Shown here piece by piece: positions 34,749-41,660 of a DNA stretch of 64,000 nt. Position 1 is the stretch's first letter, and each line of letters begins with the position of its first letter. Location of the stretch: assembly GCA_023417315.1 (NCBI GenBank), contig JAEZFW010000028.1, forward strand, positions 79,806-143,805. Direction: 5' to 3'. Origin of the DNA: Pseudomonadota bacterium. Its GTDB lineage: Bacteria > Pseudomonadota > Gammaproteobacteria > Steroidobacterales > Steroidobacteraceae. Both the position numbers and the translations under genes were made by a program. Below the pieces are notes generated by a model. The model did not search any database, was not told the DNA's origin, and saw nothing but the letters and a program-made list of their open reading frames with translations.

Positions 34749-34885
34749 GGCTGTAGACTGTAGTCAGACAAAGACCAAAGCGATGGCGGACAGCCGATCT
34801 TCGTTGTGGCCCATTCAGCTGATGGACGTGATGTGATGTTTCTTTCTTCTCTGGCTACCGCCCGCAGCCCACAGCCTAGAGCCTG
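34747..34885. repeat. Inverted tandem-unit element, GGCTGTA type (parA-parB gap)
   Basis: The left arm (34747-34769) is GGCTGTA GACTGTA GTCAGA. The right arm (34849-34885) begins CTCTGGC and continues TACCGCC, GCAGCCC, ACAGCCT, AGAGCCTG. The spacer is 79 bases and the pairing is imperfect. Confidence 0.8.
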
Positions 34886-34892
34886 ATCAGCA

Positions 34893-35792
34893 ATGGCCAC
34901 TAAACGACCAAGTCTCGGACGCGGGTTGGGTGCGCTGCTCGGTCAGCCGATGCCTGCAAGCGAGTCCGACAACATCACTTCGCTGCGCACCGATGAGGAG
35001 CTTCAGAAGCTTCCGATCGATCTACTGCAACGAGGCAAGTATCAGCCGCGCATCGATATGCGGCAGGAGACGCTGCAGGAGCTGGCGGATTCGATCAGGG
35101 CGCAGGGCCTCGTGCAACCGATCGTCGTGCGGCCGATTTCCGAAGCAGGCGGCGGCCAACCTCGTCGTTACGAAATCATTGCCGGGGAACGCCGCTGGCG
35201 CGCAGCGCAGCTTGCTGGCCTGCATGAGATTCCCGCTGTCATTCGCCATGTGCCGGATAGCGCGGCAATCGCGATGGCCCTCATCGAGAACATCCAACGC
35301 GAGAACTTGAATCCGCTCGAAGAGGCACGCGCACTCGAGCGCCTCATCGAGGAATTCGAAATGACCCACGCGACCGCTGCTGAAGCGGTCGGCCGTTCTC
35401 GCGCCGCGGTCTCGAATCTGTTGCGGTTGCTCGAGCTCACCGATGAGGTCAAGCAACTCGTCGAGCAACGCGAGATCGAAATGGGTCACGCACGCGCGCT
35501 GCTGTCGCTCGAGAATCGACGTCAACAGACCGAAGTCGCGACACTGGTCGCAAAGAAGAAGCTCTCAGTTCGCGAGACGGAAGCGCTCGTGAAGCGGTTG
35601 CTCACGCAGCCCGCGACTACAGCTGAAGCGCCTACGCGCGAAGATCCAAACATCCGCAAGCTCGCGAGCGACTTGAGCGAAAAGCTCGGCGCCAAAGTTC
35701 AGGTTCAACACTCAGCGACCGGTAAGGGCAAGCTCGTCATCAGCTATCACACGCTGGATGAGCTCGACGGGATCCTTGCGCACATTCAATAG
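34893..35792 (+). CDS. parB: Chromosome-partitioning protein ParB
   Basis: ParB binds parS and spreads as a CTP-dependent clamp. The 299-residue protein starts MATKRPSLGRGLGALLGQ, whose basic N-terminus stimulates ParA. It has the CTP-binding region RRYEIIAGERRWRAAQLAGL and ALIENIQRENLNPLEEARAL. The helix-turn-helix is HATAAEAVGRSRAAVSNLLR. A dimerisation segment lies at the C-terminus (KLVISYHTLDELDGILAHI). No parS consensus (TGTTTCACGTGAAACA) was noticed in the window by eye. Confidence 0.95.
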   Translation: MATKRPSLGRGLGALLGQPMPASESDNITSLRTDEELQKLPIDLLQRGKYQPRIDMRQETLQELADSIRAQGLVQPIVVRPISEAGGGQPRRYEIIAGERRWRAAQLAGLHEIPAVIRHVPDSAAIAMALIENIQRENLNPLEEARALERLIEEFEMTHATAAEAVGRSRAAVSNLLRLLELTDEVKQLVEQREIEMGHARALLSLENRRQQTEVATLVAKKKLSVRETEALVKRLLTQPATTAEAPTREDPNIRKLASDLSEKLGAKVQVQHSATGKGKLVISYHTLDELDGILAHIQ

Positions 35793-35968
35793 GCCGCTGG
35801 CCAACTGGCCACTGGCATCTGGCCCGAAAGAGCCGAGCTCCGCTCGAGTGAGAGAGGATGTCTAGCGCGATTCCTCGCGCCTTCGCACTAGGCTTCGGGT
35901 CGGCTGTCCCGGTTATCGAACAGTGTCATCTCTGGCCGGTTGGCCAGTGGCCAGTAAGCCAGTTGGCC
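35792..35968. repeat. Inverted tandem-unit element, CTGGCCAG type (parB-atpI gap)
   Basis: The left arm (35792-35824) is GGCCGCT GGCCAACT GGCCACT GGCATCT GGCCC. The right arm (35930-35968) is CTCTGGCCGGTT GGCCAGT GGCCAGTAA GCCAGTT GGCC. The spacer is 105 bases. The atp promoter -35 begins six bases after the right arm, so the element separates parAB from the atp operon. Confidence 0.9.
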
Positions 35969-35973
35969 TTTCC

Positions 35974-36002
35974 TTGAAGCACTGCAAAACGCTGCGTATA
36001 AT
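35974..36002 (+). promoter_or_regulatory. Predicted sigma-70 promoter of the atp operon
   Basis: TTGAAG (35974-35979), a 17-base spacer and a perfect TATAAT (35997-36002) are present. The sequence right after the -10 is GC-rich (GCGCCGCC), a discriminator type often linked to negative control by ppGpp. The start would be near 36009, leaving a leader of about 125 bases before atpI. Confidence 0.8.
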
Positions 36003-36058
36003 GCGCCGCCTTTTCCAGCCGGGCGGCGAAATTCGGCTGGATATTCCAGGATTTACGC

Positions 36059-36103
36059 AATGCCACACGTCGCCGACCAATCGGCCCACGCGGTGGCATT
36101 TTT
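36059..36103 (+). terminator. Terminator-like hairpin in the atp operon leader (candidate attenuator)
   Basis: AATGCCAC (36059-36066) pairs with GTGGCATT (36093-36100) and is followed by a T-rich run that continues TTTGTTG. An inner CCGA/TCGG helix (36073-36084) extends it. It lies between the promoter and atpI. An earlier hairpin TCCAGCCG/CGGCTGGA (36014-36041) precedes it. Confidence 0.45.
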
Positions 36104-36137
36104 GTTGTCTGCCGGCGGTGAGCACGATCCGTCATGA
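36060..36137 (+). CDS. Possible 25-codon leader ORF overlapping the atpI start
   Basis: An ATG at 36060, preceded by AGGA at nine bases, opens 25 codons (MPHVADQSAHAVAFLLSAGG EHDPS) and stops at TGA 36135-36137. Its stop overlaps the atpI ATG as ATGA, the arrangement of coupled genes. The ORF contains the terminator-like hairpin at 36059-36103, so ribosome movement could alter it. I recognise no homolog and coding is not proven. Confidence 0.4.
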   Translation: MPHVADQSAHAVAFLLSAGGEHDPS

Positions 36138-36535
36138 GCGCGAACCCGTTTGCGGTTGCTGCGCGCCGATCGTTGCTCCTGCTCGTGTGGCAGGTCGGTT
36201 GCTTGCTGCTCGTTGCCATCCTCGTTGCGGTTGGCTGGGGCGTGCGTGCGGGCGGCTCGATCCTCGCCGGCGGAGGCATCGGTCTAGTGTGGACCGTGTA
36301 CATGGCGCTGACGCTGCTGAAGCACAGTGTGGATTACGGTGCTCGCGTGAGTGCGGCGAGTTTCTTCAAGGGTTGGCTGTTCAAGCTCGTGATGACTGTG
36401 ACGCTCTTGGTCATCGCGCTGCGCGCTCGGAGCCTTCTGCCGCTGGCGGTGCTCGGAGGATTGTTCGCGAGCATGATTGCCTACTGGGCATGGTTCGCGT
36501 TGGAGCTGGGTCGACGATGGTCGCGAGCCGGCTGA
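36134..36535 (+). CDS. atpI: ATP synthase assembly protein AtpI (subunit I)
   Basis: AtpI assists assembly of the c-ring or Mg transport for the Fo sector in bacteria. The 133-residue protein is mostly membrane, with four hydrophobic segments: LLLLVWQVGCLLLVAILVAV, AGGGIGLVWTVYMALTLL, FKLVMTVTLLVIALRARSL and LPLAVLGGLFASMIAYWAWF. The order and spacing match gammaproteobacterial AtpI (about 126-135 residues). It opens the atp operon, starting within the stop of the leader ORF. Confidence 0.88.
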   Translation: MSANPFAVAARRSLLLLVWQVGCLLLVAILVAVGWGVRAGGSILAGGGIGLVWTVYMALTLLKHSVDYGARVSAASFFKGWLFKLVMTVTLLVIALRARSLLPLAVLGGLFASMIAYWAWFALELGRRWSRAG

Positions 36536-36586
36536 ATGCAGCGATCGAGACGATCTTTGCCGGCATGGTGTCGGCTGATGTTCTAG

Positions 36587-36607
36587 GGAATCGAGGTGCT
36601 CGATTCC
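36587..36607 (+). promoter_or_regulatory. Perfect 9 bp hairpin between atpI and atpB
   Basis: GGAATCGAG (36587-36595) and CTCGATTCC (36599-36607) pair perfectly around a three-base loop. It has no T-run, so it is more likely an RNA processing or stability element than a terminator. It lies 36 bases before the atpB start. Confidence 0.65.
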
Positions 36608-36642
36608 ATTGCTGGGGTGTGTGACGCATGCGGATGGGGCTG

Positions 36643-37497
36643 ATGGCAAGCGAAAGCGGTGGTGAGCACGGGTTTTCCGACTACATCGCCCACCATTTGC
36701 AGCATCTCGCGAGCGGCAAGCAGGAAGCGCTGTTCGACGGTTCAATCGTCCATTTCGACACTCTGTTCTTCGCGCTCCTGTGCGGACTGCTGACGCTCCT
36801 TTTCCTTCGCAAAGCAGCGAAGCGTGCGACGCCTGGTGTGCCAGGCAAATTCCAGTGCGCGATCGAGATGCTGGTCGAGATGGTGAACGAGCAGGCCAGA
36901 GCGATGGTGCATGGCAAGCTCACGTACATCGCGCCGCTCGCATTGACGGTATTCGTCTGGGTCGCGTTCATGAACGCGATCGATCTGCTGCCCGTCGACT
37001 GGCTGCCGCGGGCTGCTGCGGTCGCTGACGTACATTACTTACGTCCGCTGCCGACCGCCGATTTGAACACCACCTTCGGTCTCGCGTTAGGCGTGTTGCT
37101 GCTGTCGGTCTACTACAGCATCAAGATCAAGGGGCTCGGTGGGTTCGCGCACGAGCTTACCTGCGCGCCGTTCGGCATGGTGAAGATCTCGGCGAATCCG
37201 CTGACGTGGATCGGCGCGATCGCTCTCGGCTTCGCGAACGTCGGCATGAACATCGTCGAGTACGGTGGCCGCACGTTCTCGCATGGCATGCGTCTGTTCG
37301 GAAACATGTACGCTGGCGAGCTCATCTTCTTCTTGATCGCGGGCCTGGGGGGAAGCCTCACGGTATTCGGCATCGCGATGCATCTCATCACGGGCACTGC
37401 CTGGGCGATCTTCCATATTCTGATCGTGCTGCTGCAGGCGTTTATTTTCATGATGCTGACGCTTGCCTATCTGGGGCAGGCTCACGCGCATCACTGA
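36643..37497 (+). CDS. atpB: ATP synthase Fo subunit a
   Basis: Subunit a forms the half-channels that pass protons to the c-ring. The 284-residue protein starts MASESGGEHGFSDYIAHHLQ, aligning with the MASEN...DYIGHHL start of E. coli AtpB, which is why 36643 is preferred over 36628. Conserved parts are FMNAIDLLPVDWLP, the essential Arg in GMRLFGNMYAGELIFFLIA, and the last helix AIFHILIVLLQAFIFMMLTL with its Gln. About five to six membrane helices are visible. Confidence 0.96.
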   Translation: MASESGGEHGFSDYIAHHLQHLASGKQEALFDGSIVHFDTLFFALLCGLLTLLFLRKAAKRATPGVPGKFQCAIEMLVEMVNEQARAMVHGKLTYIAPLALTVFVWVAFMNAIDLLPVDWLPRAAAVADVHYLRPLPTADLNTTFGLALGVLLLSVYYSIKIKGLGGFAHELTCAPFGMVKISANPLTWIGAIALGFANVGMNIVEYGGRTFSHGMRLFGNMYAGELIFFLIAGLGGSLTVFGIAMHLITGTAWAIFHILIVLLQAFIFMMLTLAYLGQAHAHH

Positions 37498-37542
37498 TCG
37501 GATAGTTTCGGCTCTCTTTTAGGTTCAACTCGGAGAACTCTC

Positions 37543-37785
37543 ATGACGGATATCGGTTTTGTCGCTCTCGCCTGCGGTCTCATCATCGGCATCGGCGCGC
37601 TCGGTGCGTGTATCGGCGTGGGCATCATGGCGGGCAAGTACATCGAAGCCTCCGCGCGTCAGCCGGAGCTCATGAACACGCTGCAAACGAAGGTCTTCTT
37701 GCTGCTCGGCCTCATCGACGCGTCGTTCATCATCGGCCTGGGTATCGCGTTGTGGTTCGCAACAGCCAATCCGTTCGTCAGCTGA
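37543..37785 (+). CDS. atpE: ATP synthase Fo subunit c
   Basis: Subunit c makes the rotating proton ring. The 80-residue hairpin of two helices has the polar loop KYIEASARQPELMNTLQ (the family ARQP). In helix 2 the sequence LLGLIDASFIIGLGIALWF holds the proton-carrying Asp. The Gly-rich helix 1 (GLIIGIGALGACIGVGIM) is typical. Nothing suggests Na+ specificity. The upstream AACTCGGAGAACTCTC provides a GGAG ribosome site. Confidence 0.96.
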   Translation: MTDIGFVALACGLIIGIGALGACIGVGIMAGKYIEASARQPELMNTLQTKVFLLLGLIDASFIIGLGIALWFATANPFVS

Positions 37786-37861
37786 TCTGAGCAGGTACGC
37801 GGACCGCGAAGGTTCGATCGAGCGCTTGGCGTCGATCGCCGACTAGCAGGGCTTACGTTCC

Positions 37862-38341
37862 ATGAATCTAAACGCAACACTTCTCATTCAGACGTTCGTG
37901 TTCCTGATCCTGGGCTGGGTCACGATGAAGTTCATCTGGCCGCCCTTGATCGCCGCGATCGAAGATCGTCAGCGAAAAATCGCTGAAGGACTCGCCTCCG
38001 CCGAGAAAGGCGAGAAGAGCCTTGCCGAAGCTCACGCTGCCGCGAATGAGATCGTGAAGGACGCGCGTGTTCAGGCGACGAAGATCATCGATCAAGCGAA
38101 CCGCCGCTCGAATGAGCTGGTCGATGAGGCCCGCGGCACCGCACTTGCGGAAGGTCAGCGCCTGATAGGCGAAGCGCGAGAGGAAGTCGCTCTCGAAACG
38201 AGCCGCGCGCGCCAGCAACTCAGCAAGGAGGTGGCTGCGCTCGCGGTCGCCGGCGCCAGTAAGTTGCTAGGCCGCGAGATCGACGCCAAGACGCACGCAG
38301 ACATCCTCGAGCAACTCGCAGTGGAGATCGAGCGCGGTTAA
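37862..38341 (+). CDS. atpF: ATP synthase Fo subunit b
   Basis: Subunit b is the peripheral stalk. The 159-residue protein has one N-terminal membrane helix (MNLNATLLIQTFVFLILGWV) followed by a long charged coiled coil with sequences such as RQRKIAEGLASAEKGEKSLA and EAREEVALETSRARQQLSKE. The FIWPPLIAAIEDRQRKIAEG junction is the AtpF signature. Length matches the usual 156-160 residues. It is 15 bases before atpH. Confidence 0.95.
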   Translation: MNLNATLLIQTFVFLILGWVTMKFIWPPLIAAIEDRQRKIAEGLASAEKGEKSLAEAHAAANEIVKDARVQATKIIDQANRRSNELVDEARGTALAEGQRLIGEAREEVALETSRARQQLSKEVAALAVAGASKLLGREIDAKTHADILEQLAVEIERG

Positions 38342-38356
38342 GCCGCGCGAAGCACT

Positions 38357-38893
38357 ATGGCGGAGAAAGCCACCATTGCCCGCCCGTACGCGAAGGCTGC
38401 CTTCGAGTTCGCGCAGGAGCGTCAATCGTTCGAGCGTTGGTCGAAGGTGCTCGCCGCCGGATCGGCGGTCGTCGCCGAGCCCGCAGTCGCGAAGCTCCTG
38501 ACGAACCCGCGCGTGACACCGCAGGATCTCGTCTCGTTGCTGGCGGACGCCGCAGGCGATTCGCTCGATGAGCCGGGGCGCAACTTCTTGATGACGCTTG
38601 CGCACAATCGCAGGCTCGGATTGTTGCCGGAGATCGCGGCCCAGTACGAAGTGCTTCGGGCCGAAATCGAGAACGTCGCGGATGTGCGCATCGTCTCTGC
38701 GGTGCCGCTGAGCGACTGGCAGCAGCAGCGGTTCGCGAGCGCGCTCAAGAAGCGTTTGAATCGCGAGGTGCGGCTGCATTGCGAAGTGGACGCATCGCTG
38801 GTTGGAGGCGCGGTCATTCGCGCGGGCGATTTCGTGATCGACGGTTCGTTGCGCGCTCGGCTCGAGCGGCTCGCGGGCGCGATGACGCATTGA
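38357..38893 (+). CDS. atpH: ATP synthase F1 subunit delta
   Basis: Delta binds the top of F1 and links it to the b stalk. The 178-residue protein has the family N-terminus ATIARPYAKAAFEFAQER and the C-terminal signature SLVGGAVIRAGDFVIDGSLR ARLERL. A helical N-terminal domain and small C-terminal domain are consistent with AtpH. The start follows atpF closely. After its stop the first of the repeat elements inside the operon begins. Confidence 0.95.
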   Translation: MAEKATIARPYAKAAFEFAQERQSFERWSKVLAAGSAVVAEPAVAKLLTNPRVTPQDLVSLLADAAGDSLDEPGRNFLMTLAHNRRLGLLPEIAAQYEVLRAEIENVADVRIVSAVPLSDWQQQRFASALKKRLNREVRLHCEVDASLVGGAVIRAGDFVIDGSLRARLERLAGAMTH

Positions 38894-38896
38894 TGA

Positions 38897-38972
38897 GGCA
38901 GTAGGCTGTAGGCTCTAGGCTGTAGCTCGGAAGGGTCGCGAATCTCTCTGGCTACAGCCTACGGTCTACAGC
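38897..38972. repeat. Inverted tandem-unit element, GGCTGTA heptamer (atpH-atpA gap)
   Basis: The left arm (38897-38929) is CAGTA GGCTGTA GGCTCTA GGCTGTA. The right arm (38945-38972) is CTCTGGC TACAGCC TACGGTC TACAGCC, its complement in exact seven-base steps. The spacer is only 15 bases, so a compact hairpin would form in the atp mRNA. Confidence 0.93.
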
Positions 38973-39007
38973 CGGATCTGAAACAAATTTGACCGAGGAC
39001 TGTGGCA

Positions 39008-40549
39008 ATGGCCATCAAGGCATCTGAAATCAGCGATCTGATCAAGGCGCGCATCGAGAAATTCGCGAGCGCCGCCGAAGAGCGCAACATCGGGACGGTC
39101 GTGACCGTTACCGACGGTATCGTGCGCATCCACGGTCTTGCCGACGTCAAGTACGGCGAAATGTTGGAGTTCCCGGGTGGCAGCACTGGGCTTGCGTTGA
39201 ACCTTGAGCAAGACTCGGTCGGCGCGGTCGTGCTCGGGGAGTACAAGCACATCGTCGAAGGTGACACCGTCAAGACGACGGGCCGCATTCTCGAAGTGCC
39301 GGTCGGCGAAGGTCTGCTCGGTCGCGTCGTGGATGCGCTCGGCAATCCGATCGACGGTAAAGGTCCGATCAACGCTGCGCGCAACGCGCCGATCGAGCGC
39401 GTCGCACCCGGCGTCGTGTTCCGCAAGTCCGTAAGTCAACCGGTGCAGACCGGCTATAAAGCGATCGACTCAATGGTGCCGATCGGCCGCGGTCAACGCG
39501 AGCTCATCATCGGTGACCGTCAGACCGGTAAGTCGGCGCTCGCCGTCGACACGATCATCAATCAGAAGAACAGCGGCATCAAATGTATCTACGTCGCGAT
39601 CGGCCAGAAACAAAGCTCGATCGCAAACGTCGTGCGCAAGCTCGAAGAGCACGACGCCATGAAGCACACGATCGTTGTTGCCGCCTCGGCGTCGACACCC
39701 GCCTCGATGCAGTACCTCGCACCCTATGCGGGTTGCGCCATGGGCGAGTTCTTCATGGATCAGGGCGAAGACGCACTGATCATCTATGACGACTTGACCA
39801 AGCAGGCGTGGGCGTATCGTCAGATCTCCTTGCTACTGCGTCGTCCGCCGGGTCGCGAAGCGTATCCAGGTGACGTCTTCTATCTGCACTCACGTCTGCT
39901 CGAGCGCTCGGCTCGCGTGAACGAGGAGTATGTGGAGAAAGCGACGGGCGGCCGTGTGAAAGGTAAGACTGGTTCGTTGACGGGTCTGCCAATCATCGAA
40001 ACGCAGGCAGGCGACGTGACAGCATTCGTTCCGACGAACGTCATTTCGATCACCGATGGTCAGATCTTCTTGGAAGGCGACCTCTTCAATGCCGGCATTC
40101 GTCCGGCGATGAACGCAGGCATCTCGGTGTCTCGCGTCGGCGGTGCCGCACAGACGAAGATCATCTCGAAGTTGGGTGGCGGCATTCGTCTCGCGCTCGC
40201 TCAATATCGTGAGCTCGCGGCGTTCTCGCAGTTCGCCTCCGACCTGGACGAGGCGACTCGTCGCCAGCTCGAGCGCGGCCAGCGCGTCACCGAGCTCATG
40301 AAGCAGAAGCAGTACTCGCCGATGTCAGTCGCCGAGATGGCGTTGTCCATCTATGCCGTGAACAACGGCTATATGGATAAGGTCGAGCGCCCGAAGATCG
40401 GTGCATTCGAAGCGGGCCTGCAGGCGTTTGCGAAAACCGCCTACAAAGGCGCGCTCGACGCAATCAACGCGAACCCCGTGCTCACCCCTGAGAACGAAGC
40501 AGCTCTCAAGAAGATCTGCGAAGAGTTCGCCACGACTGGAACGTACTAA
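39008..40549 (+). CDS. atpA: ATP synthase F1 subunit alpha
   Basis: Alpha is the regulatory/non-catalytic nucleotide subunit of F1. The 513-residue product equals the E. coli length. Motifs are the Walker A GDRQTGKSALAVDTI, IIYDDLTKQAWAYRQISLLL RRPPGREAYPGDVF with the Walker B and the PPGREAYPGD signature, and GGAAQTKIISKLGGGIRLAL. Start 39008 is chosen for GAGGA nine bases upstream; a GTG at 39002 is too close to that site. Confidence 0.97.
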   Translation: MAIKASEISDLIKARIEKFASAAEERNIGTVVTVTDGIVRIHGLADVKYGEMLEFPGGSTGLALNLEQDSVGAVVLGEYKHIVEGDTVKTTGRILEVPVGEGLLGRVVDALGNPIDGKGPINAARNAPIERVAPGVVFRKSVSQPVQTGYKAIDSMVPIGRGQRELIIGDRQTGKSALAVDTIINQKNSGIKCIYVAIGQKQSSIANVVRKLEEHDAMKHTIVVAASASTPASMQYLAPYAGCAMGEFFMDQGEDALIIYDDLTKQAWAYRQISLLLRRPPGREAYPGDVFYLHSRLLERSARVNEEYVEKATGGRVKGKTGSLTGLPIIETQAGDVTAFVPTNVISITDGQIFLEGDLFNAGIRPAMNAGISVSRVGGAAQTKIISKLGGGIRLALAQYRELAAFSQFASDLDEATRRQLERGQRVTELMKQKQYSPMSVAEMALSIYAVNNGYMDKVERPKIGAFEAGLQAFAKTAYKGALDAINANPVLTPENEAALKKICEEFATTGTY

Positions 40550-40552
40550 AGA

Positions 40553-40641
40553 TGGCCATCGACCAACTGGCAACTGGCCATCGGCCAGAAAGAAGACGTC
40601 TGACGCTGGCCAGCAGCCAGTGGCCAGTTAGCCAGTTGGCC
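40553..40641. repeat. Inverted tandem-unit element, CTGGCCA type (atpA-atpG gap)
   Basis: The left arm (40553-40588) is GGCCATCGACCAACT GGCAACT GGCCATC GGCCAGA. The right arm (40606-40641) is CTGGCCAGCAGCCAGT GGCCAGTTA GCCAGTT GGCC. The spacer is 17 bases. The arm ends just before the GGAG of atpG. Confidence 0.9.
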
Positions 40642-40658
40642 GTGGAGCGGAGCGACAC

Positions 40659-41522
40659 ATGCCCGGCGTAAAAGAGATCCGCATCAAGATTGCGAGCTTC
40701 AAGAGCACGCAGAAGATCACGAAGGCGATGGAGATGGTCGCCGCTAGCAAGATGCGCAAGGCGCAGGATCGCATGCGTGCGACGCGTCCGTATGCCGAGA
40801 AGATCCGGCGCGTGATCGGGCACTTGCGTCATGCGAATCCCGATTTCAGACATCCTTATCTGATCGAGCGGGAGCCGAAGTCGGTTGGCTTCATCGTGAT
40901 TACGACCGATCGCGGTCTCGCTGGTGGATTGAACGTCAATCTGTTCAAGGCCACGCTCGCGGCAATGCGTGAGTGGCAGGAACGAGGCGCCGACGTTTCG
41001 CTCTGCTTGATCGGCTCGAAAGGCGTGCAGTTCTTCCGTCGCCTCGGCAACGTAAAGACGCTCGCGACGGTAACGCACTTGGGCGATCGTCCGCATGTTT
41101 CCGATCTGATCGGCACGGTCAAAGTGATGCTCGACCTGTACAAGGACGGCAAGCTCGATCGCTTGTTCCTCGTGCACAATGTGTTCATGAACACGATGAG
41201 CCAGAAGCCCGTCGTGCGGCAGTTGTTGCCGGTCGTGACCGAGGATGAAGACAAGCTGCAGAAGCTCTGGGATTACATCTATGAGCCTTCGGCCGCCGAC
41301 CTCCTCGAAGGTATCCTGATGCGCTACATCGAGTCGCAGGTCTATCAGGGCGCGGTTGAGAACGTCGCCTGCGAGATGGCTGCGCGCATGGTCGCGATGA
41401 AGAGTGCAACCGACAACGCCGGCAAGCTCATCGACGAGCTGCAGTTGATCTACAACAAGGCTCGTCAGGCCGCGATCACGAAAGAGATCAGCGAGATCGT
41501 TGGCGGAGCGGCGGCGGTTTGA
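40659..41522 (+). CDS. atpG: ATP synthase F1 subunit gamma
   Basis: Gamma is the rotating central stalk. The 287-residue protein starts MPGVKEIRIKIASFKSTQKI TKAMEMVAASKMRKAQDRM, the diagnostic N-terminal helix. It ends with AARMVAMKSATDNAGKLIDE and LIYNKARQAAITKEISEIVG GAAAV, the C-terminal helix. Length equals the E. coli protein. GGAGCGGAG precedes the start. Both neighbouring gaps carry repeat elements. Confidence 0.96.
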   Translation: MPGVKEIRIKIASFKSTQKITKAMEMVAASKMRKAQDRMRATRPYAEKIRRVIGHLRHANPDFRHPYLIEREPKSVGFIVITTDRGLAGGLNVNLFKATLAAMREWQERGADVSLCLIGSKGVQFFRRLGNVKTLATVTHLGDRPHVSDLIGTVKVMLDLYKDGKLDRLFLVHNVFMNTMSQKPVVRQLLPVVTEDEDKLQKLWDYIYEPSAADLLEGILMRYIESQVYQGAVENVACEMAARMVAMKSATDNAGKLIDELQLIYNKARQAAITKEISEIVGGAAAV

Positions 41523-41527
41523 CGAAT

Positions 41528-41646
41528 GGCCTCTGGCAGCTGGCCAACCGGCAGCTGGCAGGAGCAAGAAGTTTTTTAGGTTTGATCGTTTTGAGGCGAA
41601 GCCGTTCTGCTCTGGCCAGCAGCCAGGAGCCAGTCGGCCAATTGCC
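41528..41646. repeat. Inverted tandem-unit element, CTGGCAG/CTGGCCA type (atpG-atpD gap)
   Basis: The left arm (41528-41562) is CTCTGGCAG CTGGCCAAC CGGCAG CTGGCAG. The right arm (41611-41646) is TCTGGCCAGCAGCCAGGA GCCAGTC GGCCAATTGCC. The 48-base spacer contains T-rich runs (GTTTTTTAGG). Confidence 0.85.
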
Positions 41647-41660
41647 CGAGGAATCGAAGA

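Noticed and set aside
34000..36000. parS site near parAB
   Set aside because: No sequence close to TGTTTCACGTGAAACA was seen by eye. A motif scan of the genome would settle where parS lies.
36004..36041. Possible H-type pseudoknot in the atp leader (CGCCGCC/GGCGGCG crossed with TCCAGCCG/CGGCTGGA)
   Set aside because: The geometry fits a compact pseudoknot, but the first strand lies between the -10 element and the predicted start near 36009, so it would mostly not be transcribed. Only the second helix is kept.
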